A stretch of DNA of 9,962 nt from Acidobacteriota bacterium (lineage in GTDB: Bacteria; Acidobacteriota; UBA6911; RPQK01), in contig RPQK01000222.1 in NCBI GenBank assembly GCA_003819755.1, forward strand, positions 1-9,962. The letters are read 5' to 3'. Shown here in pieces: positions 6,300 through 9,962 of the stretch. Below the pieces are notes generated by a model. That model was given only the letters and a program-made list of their open reading frames with translations, had not been told where the DNA came from and did not search any database. How positions within the stretch are numbered: the stretch's first letter is position 1; each line of letters opens with the position of its first letter. Position numbers and translations under genes: made by a program.

Positions 6300-7535
6300 A
6301 TGGTAAGAAGAATTCATGTCTTGATGGTTACGTGCTGTCTATTGTTCGGATATACGAACGGGCAGCAGAAGCCGCCAACCCCTCCGCCGACCCCGACTCC
6401 TCAGCCCCAGCCCCAGCCGCAGCCCCGCGATCCGAACCCAGGACAGCAGCGACCCAGCGAGAGTCGACAGTACGACTACCAGCGACCGGTGTATGTCAGC
6501 GGTAAGGTGACCCTGGACGACGGCACCCCGGTCCCAAATGGTGTGCGGGTCGAGTTGCTCTTTAACGGACAGGCCAAGCGACAGGAATATACCCGTTCAG
6601 ACGGGTCTTTCACGTTCGACCTTAGCAGCTCCAACCGGGGAACTCTGGCAGATGCGAGCATGTCGGGTTCCGACGAGGATCTTTTAGGTGGTTCGAGCGG
6701 CGGCACTGGCGGGTTTGGTGGGATGAGTCGCGGCATGGGCCGCGTTGACCTTACCGGATGGGAAGTCCGCGCGACCCTTCCCGGCTACACGTCCGAGACC
6801 GTCATGCTCCAGAGCAGGAGCGCGCTTGACAACCCCGATATCGGCACAATCGTCCTGCGGCCTCTCGGCAAGGTCAAGGCCACAACGATCAGCCTCAACT
6901 CCCTGAAGGCGCCGAAAGACGCGCAAAAATCCTTTGAATCTGCCCGCAAAGCCGTGAGTAAGAAGAAGCCGGATTTCGAAAAGGCCCTCAAGGAACTCGA
7001 CAAAGCGGTTTCGGCCTACCCTTCATTTGCGGCCGCCTGGCAGATGATGGGAGAGATCCGGCAAGCCAACAAGGATTTGCCCGGGGCCAAGGAAGCGTTC
7101 CAGAAGGCACTGGCAGCGGATGACCGCTTCATCAGCCCCTACCTCTCCCTCGCCGCGATCGAAATCGAGGGCAGCCACTGGCCGGAAGCGGCAAAGATCA
7201 CCACTCAGCTTCTTGATCTGAACCCGTACGTCGTTCGCGGCCATTGGCTTCACGCCATTGCGGCCTTCAATACCGGTAACGTTGACGCCGCGGCAGACTC
7301 GGCGCGCGCCATTCAGAAAAGCGACGAGGCAAAAAACTACCCCATGTCACACTACATCCTGGGGTACGCTCTTGCTCAGAAGGGCGATGTACCCGCGGCC
7401 GCCTCTGAGCTCCGCACGTTCTTGAAAGTGCAGCCCGATAGTCAGTATGCAGAACGGGTCAAGACTCTTCTCGGGGAGTGGCAGCAGAAGGGGCTGGTCA
7501 CAGCCGCAACGCCGGCAGCTCCGCAGCAGCCGTAG
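6300..7535 (+). CDS. Secreted TPR protein with carboxypeptidase-regulatory-like domain
   Basis: This 411-aa protein starts with a signal peptide (MVRRIHVLMVTCCLLFGYTNG, cleavage likely near residue 21). A Pro/Gln/Thr-rich linker (~25-45) follows, containing QPQPQPQP. A beta-sandwich segment of the carboxypeptidase-regulatory/CNA-B type comes next (~64-110, VSGKVTLDDGTPVPNGVRVEL and TRSDGSFTF, resuming ~152-190 with GWEVRATLPGYTSETV). A Ser/Gly-rich insertion (~120-148) splits that domain. The C-terminal half (~205-390) is helical, with TPR-like pairs such as ALKELDKAVSAYPSFAAAWQMMGEI, AKEAFQKALAADDRFISPYLSLA and ILGYALAQKGDVPAAASEL. It is probably a periplasmic scaffold; no enzyme motif is seen. 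The start is the ATG at 6300, with AAGGTGG about 5 nt upstream. The TTG 15 bp earlier lacks a site. It is convergent with the nitroreductase gene. Confidence 0.88.
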   Translation: MVRRIHVLMVTCCLLFGYTNGQQKPPTPPPTPTPQPQPQPQPRDPNPGQQRPSESRQYDYQRPVYVSGKVTLDDGTPVPNGVRVELLFNGQAKRQEYTRSDGSFTFDLSSSNRGTLADASMSGSDEDLLGGSSGGTGGFGGMSRGMGRVDLTGWEVRATLPGYTSETVMLQSRSALDNPDIGTIVLRPLGKVKATTISLNSLKAPKDAQKSFESARKAVSKKKPDFEKALKELDKAVSAYPSFAAAWQMMGEIRQANKDLPGAKEAFQKALAADDRFISPYLSLAAIEIEGSHWPEAAKITTQLLDLNPYVVRGHWLHAIAAFNTGNVDAAADSARAIQKSDEAKNYPMSHYILGYALAQKGDVPAAASELRTFLKVQPDSQYAERVKTLLGEWQQKGLVTAATPAAPQQP

Positions 7536-7564
7536 CTGTAGGGAGCAGACCAAGGCATTGGATT

Positions 7565-7600
7565 ACAGAGCCGTGTACGATGCGGAGCGCGCGGCTCTGT
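7565..7600. terminator. Hairpin between convergent genes (terminator, repeat copy B)
   Basis: ACAGAGCCG (7565-7573) pairs with CGGCTCTGT (7592-7600). The stem continues through G-U, G-C and G-U pairs before a loop, and the right arm runs into TTTA. The left arm matches the hairpin at 3111 in 14 of 16 bases and the right arm in 13 of 14. Two of the differences turn G-C pairs into G-U pairs and so keep the fold. It lies 29 bp after the TPR stop and 14 bp from the nitroreductase stop. Confidence 0.65.
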
Positions 7601-7614
7601 TTATGTGGGGCTCC

Positions 7615-8139
7615 TTACTCGATTGTCCTGGTGACCTTGCGCCACCCGCGCCTTTCCATCGGCTTAGGAGTTTCGTTCGCCAAGCCCACCGGAACCAAGG
7701 CAACGGGCTTCATGCCCTCGTCCAGCGCCAGGCACTCGGCGATTTCCCTCTCTTTGACCACTCCAATCCAGACTGCCCCGTATCCCAGCGCATGGATCCC
7801 CAGCAGGAGATTCTGGACAGCCGCAGCTGTGTCCTGGATACAAAAGAGCTGACGGCCCACATCCCCGTATTCAGCGGCCGACTGCTCCGGGACTGCGCAG
7901 ATCACGAAGACCAGCGGGGCTTGCTTTACCACCTGCTGGTCGAAAGACAAGCGGCATAACTCCTCCTTCAATCCCTGAGACTTGACCAGCAGGAAATACC
8001 ATGGCTGAAGGTTTCCGGCCGAGGGGGCGGCCTCCAGGCAGGCGAGCATCGTTTCGACGTGCTCATGGGGAACCGGGTCCGGGCGAAGTGAACGGATACT
8101 TCGGCGTGTCAGGATACACTCAATCGGGGACATGGGCAT
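7615..8139 (-). CDS. Nitroreductase-family flavoprotein
   Basis: This 174-aa protein has the short FMN-dependent nitroreductase layout. It begins with TRRSIR (residues 11-16), whose Arg and Ser bind the FMN phosphate. APSAGNLQPWYFLLV (38-52) is the flavin and substrate loop. A central helix DTAAAVQNLLLGIHALGYGAVWIG (103-126) and a C-terminal VPVGLANETPKPMERR (149-164) complete it. Such enzymes reduce quinones, nitro compounds or other electron acceptors with NAD(P)H as cytoplasmic homodimers; the natural substrate cannot be read from the sequence. Two nearby ATGs (8139 and 8133) are both possible: AAGGA serves the first and AGAGG the second. A perfect TATAAT sits 29 bp upstream. The gene is divergent from the epimerase gene with 58 bp between starts and convergent with the TPR gene. 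Confidence 0.9.
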   Translation of the reverse strand: MPMSPIECILTRRSIRSLRPDPVPHEHVETMLACLEAAPSAGNLQPWYFLLVKSQGLKEELCRLSFDQQVVKQAPLVFVICAVPEQSAAEYGDVGRQLFCIQDTAAAVQNLLLGIHALGYGAVWIGVVKEREIAECLALDEGMKPVALVPVGLANETPKPMERRGWRKVTRTIE

Positions 8140-8167
8140 GCCTCTTTCCTTTCTACTAGAGCCAACG

Positions 8168-8173
8168 ATTATA
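8168..8173 (-). promoter_or_regulatory. Perfect -10 hexamer upstream of the nitroreductase gene
   Basis: On the minus strand TATAAT lies 28 bp before the ATG at 8139, predicting a start near 8161 and a leader of about 22 nt. No good -35 is seen at 16-18 nt. On the plus strand the same AT-rich patch reads TATAAG (8170-8175), and TATAAC follows at 8186-8191. The epimerase promoter may therefore overlap it. Confidence 0.35.
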
Positions 8174-8197
8174 AGGGTTTCGTGCTATAACGACGAG

Positions 8198-9484
8198 ATG
8201 AGAAAGAGCTTGCTCCTGCTGACGGTGCTCGTTGTCGGATCCTTGGTAGCCCGAGGACAACAGGCGTCGGAAAAAGATTTGGCGGCGAAATATTCTCCCC
8301 GCCTCGAAAAGATCTTGAACGAGAACATCATCCCTTATTGGTACCCGGCCTCCCTGGACCGCGAGAACGGCGGATACCACATCAACGCGGACTCGACCGG
8401 AAGACTGACGCAGGGCGGAAGCAAGATGATCGTGACGCAGTCGCGTATGGTTTGGTTCTTTTCCCGACTGGTCAGGGCCGGTTACCGGAAGGCGGAGTTC
8501 CTGGAAGCAGCTGACATCGGTTACCGCTTTCTCGTTGACAAGATGTGGGACCAGGAAAACGGTGGTTTCTACTGGGAGGTGGACTCGACCGGGAACCGGA
8601 AGACGGCTCCCTTGAAGCACCTCTACGGGCAGTCGTTTGCTTTGTATGCCATTTCCGAATATGCGCTGGCAAGCGGAAAGCAGGATGTGCTGAAATTTGC
8701 GGTGGACTTTTTTGGGCTCCTGGAGGCGAAGGCCCATGATGCGCGCCACGGCGGATACACGGAGTTCTTCTCGGCCGACTGGAAGCCCAATCCGCCCGGT
8801 GCCCGCTCCTACATGGGCCCGCCTGCCGGCTCGAAGCTGATGAACACGCACCTGCATCTCATGGAAGCCGTCACGACGTTCTACCGTGCTTCCCGTCTTC
8901 CGCAGGTCCGGGAACGGTTGCGTGAGCTGATTGATATTGAAAGCAATTCGGTGGTCAGAAAGAACCTCCCAGCCTGCACCGACAAGTACCAGCCCGACTG
9001 GACCCCGATCCTCGGTGGCGCGTACGCCAGGGTCTCGTACGGGCATGATGTTGAGAACGTCTGGCTCCTGATGGATGCCTGCGACGCCGCGAACGTCTCC
9101 AATTACCCGTTCCAAGACCTCTATCGCGAGCTATTCGCCTACTCTCACAAATACGGCTACGATTCGTCCGATGGCGGGTTTTACGACAGCGGGCCATTTA
9201 ACCAACCTGCCGACCGGCGCCAGAAAGTTTGGTGGGTCCAGTCGGAAGCCCTGGTTTCGGCGCTACGGATGTTTCGGGTGGCCGGAGAGTCCCAGTACCT
9301 GGTCGTGTTCGACAAGACCCTGGACTTCGTGGAGAAGCATCAGGTGGACTGGGCCGGGGGTGAGTGGCACAGCCAGATCAACGAGAACGGCCAGCCGGCA
9401 GGCCCGAAAGCCAGCAGCTGGAAGGCGGCTTACCACAACGGCCGAGCCATGATCGAGTGCCTGGAGTTACTGAAAGGGCGGTGA
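8198..9484 (+). CDS. Exported AGE-family sugar epimerase (cellobiose 2-epimerase-like)
   Basis: This 428-aa protein has a clear signal peptide (MRKSLLLLTVLVVGSLVARG, cut near residue 20) followed by an (alpha/alpha)6-barrel of the N-acylglucosamine 2-epimerase family. Landmarks are ENGGYHINAD (56-65), QSRMVWFFSR (81-90, Arg83), DQENGGFYWEVD (118-129), MNTHLHLMEA (215-224), YGHDVENVWLL (281-291), WWVQSEAL (345-352) and WKAAYHNGRA (408-417). His220/His218, His283 and His413 match the histidines that act in cellobiose and GlcNAc epimerases, so activity is expected. Most characterised members are cytoplasmic; the signal peptide places this one in the periplasm. The substrate is probably a beta-linked disaccharide or free hexose, but no transporter or glycosidase gene lies beside it. 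The start at 8198 was chosen over 8132 because it gives the signal peptide and does not overlap the nitroreductase start; its ribosome binding site is weak. Confidence 0.92.
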   Translation: MRKSLLLLTVLVVGSLVARGQQASEKDLAAKYSPRLEKILNENIIPYWYPASLDRENGGYHINADSTGRLTQGGSKMIVTQSRMVWFFSRLVRAGYRKAEFLEAADIGYRFLVDKMWDQENGGFYWEVDSTGNRKTAPLKHLYGQSFALYAISEYALASGKQDVLKFAVDFFGLLEAKAHDARHGGYTEFFSADWKPNPPGARSYMGPPAGSKLMNTHLHLMEAVTTFYRASRLPQVRERLRELIDIESNSVVRKNLPACTDKYQPDWTPILGGAYARVSYGHDVENVWLLMDACDAANVSNYPFQDLYRELFAYSHKYGYDSSDGGFYDSGPFNQPADRRQKVWWVQSEALVSALRMFRVAGESQYLVVFDKTLDFVEKHQVDWAGGEWHSQINENGQPAGPKASSWKAAYHNGRAMIECLELLKGR

Positions 9485-9589
9485 CGCCTGACCGGTTGCC
9501 TGCGAGGACCGGAAGGACCGGAAGGACCAGGCGATGCGTTTACTCGCTCTTCTGGTCCTTCCGGTCCTCGCAGGCCCGGTCAGCGCGTC
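9483..9589. repeat. Long inverted repeat with GGAAGGACC direct repeats between convergent genes
   Basis: Three stem blocks pair in order: 9483-9487 with 9585-9589 (5 bp), 9488-9495 with 9576-9583 (8 bp), and 9498-9519 with 9554-9575 (22 bp). Only a 1-nt and a 2-nt bulge separate them, giving 35 paired bases and a 34-nt loop (9520-9553). GGAAGGACC occurs twice in tandem (9511-9519, 9520-9528); the second copy is looped out. Two bases of the epimerase stop lie in the left arm and the whole queC stop (9580-9582) in the right arm. It may act as a bidirectional terminator, though no T-run follows. Confidence 0.8.
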
Positions 9590-9962
9590 CTGTACCGAAT
9601 CGGATCCTTCACACCCGCTTGGGCAAAACCCTTCAACCTCAGCAGGCAGCTGTCACAGGCTCCGCAGGCCACTTCCGATGAACCGTAACACGACCAGGTG
9701 AGATGGAAAGGCACCCGAAGCCGCGCTCCTGTCTCCACAATCTGCTTTTTGCTCATATGGAGAAGTGGGGCAACCACTTCGATCCGTGTGTCGGGCTTGG
9801 TTCCCTCGAGGATAGCCAGATTGTAGGCCCGAAAGAAAGTCTCCCGGCAATCAGGGTATCCCGAACTGTCTTCCTCCACCGCCCCGATGTAGACGTACCG
9901 TGCCGGCAGAACTTCGCCCCAACTGGCCGCTATCGCAAGCAGGTTTCCGTTCCGAAAAGGCA
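9580..9962 (-). CDS. queC: 7-cyano-7-deazaguanine synthase QueC, C-terminal part (5' end outside window)
   Basis: The frame is open to the right window edge, and the visible 127 residues are the C-terminal half or so of QueC. Reading from the edge it shows PFRNGNLLAIAASWGEVLP, then VYIGAVEEDSSGYPDCRETF, then PLLHMSKKQIVETG and TWSCYGSSEVACGACDSC. The last block is the zinc-binding Cys-x8-Cys-x2-Cys-x2-Cys motif of the family. The end, GFAQAGVKDPIRY, is also typical. QueC converts 7-carboxy-7-deazaguanine, ammonia and ATP to preQ0 in queuosine biosynthesis, in the cytoplasm. The internal GTG at 9879 is not a start, because conserved QueC sequence continues upstream of it. Other que genes would be expected to the right if clustered; none is visible. 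It is convergent with the epimerase gene. Confidence 0.95.
   Translation of the reverse strand, partial: PFRNGNLLAIAASWGEVLPARYVYIGAVEEDSSGYPDCRETFFRAYNLAILEGTKPDTRIEVVAPLLHMSKKQIVETGARLRVPFHLTWSCYGSSEVACGACDSCLLRLKGFAQAGVKDPIRYRTR

Noticed and set aside
7447..7959. 170-codon open frame on the plus strand over the nitroreductase
   Set aside because: It overlaps the end of the TPR gene, crosses the hairpin at 7565-7600 and is antisense to a clear nitroreductase.
8156..9115. 319-codon open frame on the minus strand
   Set aside because: It is antisense to the epimerase, which has all family motifs. The product is Arg/Val-rich with no recognisable domain.
9577..9879. Separate small gene starting at GTG 9879
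   Set aside because: Conserved QueC sequence (VYIGAV and further upstream residues) continues in frame to the window edge, so this is an internal codon of queC.

Overview
This window looks like a chromosomal stretch of a moderately GC-rich, Gram-negative soil-type bacterium, most likely an Acidobacteriota member. That placement is inferred from gene content: a secreted beta-rich protein of a kind common in Solibacter-like genomes, an orphan BlaI-type repressor, a signal-peptide + carboxypeptidase-regulatory-like + TPR protein, HAF-type repeats, and GATTGCG heptamer arrays between genes. No rRNA, tRNA, CRISPR array, transposase or phage gene was seen.

Ten genes fill the window and their strands alternate without exception (+ - + - + - + - + -). 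From left to right they are: the 3' part of a HAF-repeat/FIMAH-like protein (1-662, +); a 517-aa secreted protein of unknown function (907-2460, -); a BlaI/MecI-family repressor (2709-3098, +); a MASE3-type sensor histidine kinase (3165-4769, -); a secreted SNase-like nuclease (4804-5352, +); a LOG/TIGR00730-family Rossmann protein (5446-6096, -); a secreted TPR protein (6300-7535, +); a nitroreductase-family protein (7615-8139, -); an exported AGE/cellobiose-2-epimerase-like protein (8198-9484, +); and the C-terminal part of queC (9580-9962, -). No two neighbours can share an operon, so each gene needs its own promoter, and each convergent junction has an inverted repeat or hairpin.

The most informative regulatory region is 2500-2645, between the secreted protein and the divergent BlaI-type gene. 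It carries an 18-bp perfect palindrome, a second 14-bp near-copy 42 bp away, and further GCTAAA/GCTAGA half-sites. The half-sites overlap the -10 elements of both divergent promoters. This predicts an autoregulated repressor that also controls the secreted protein, with no BlaR1-type protease gene nearby.

The intergenic structures form a second theme. Hairpins at 3111-3156 and 7565-7600 are clearly related copies of one element. The inverted repeats at 5350-5448 and 9483-9589 each include stop-codon bases from both convergent genes. The remaining genes look like independent housekeeping or accessory functions (queuosine synthesis, LOG protein, nitroreductase, periplasmic sugar epimerase) rather than one pathway. 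No convincing multi-gene novel system is visible.
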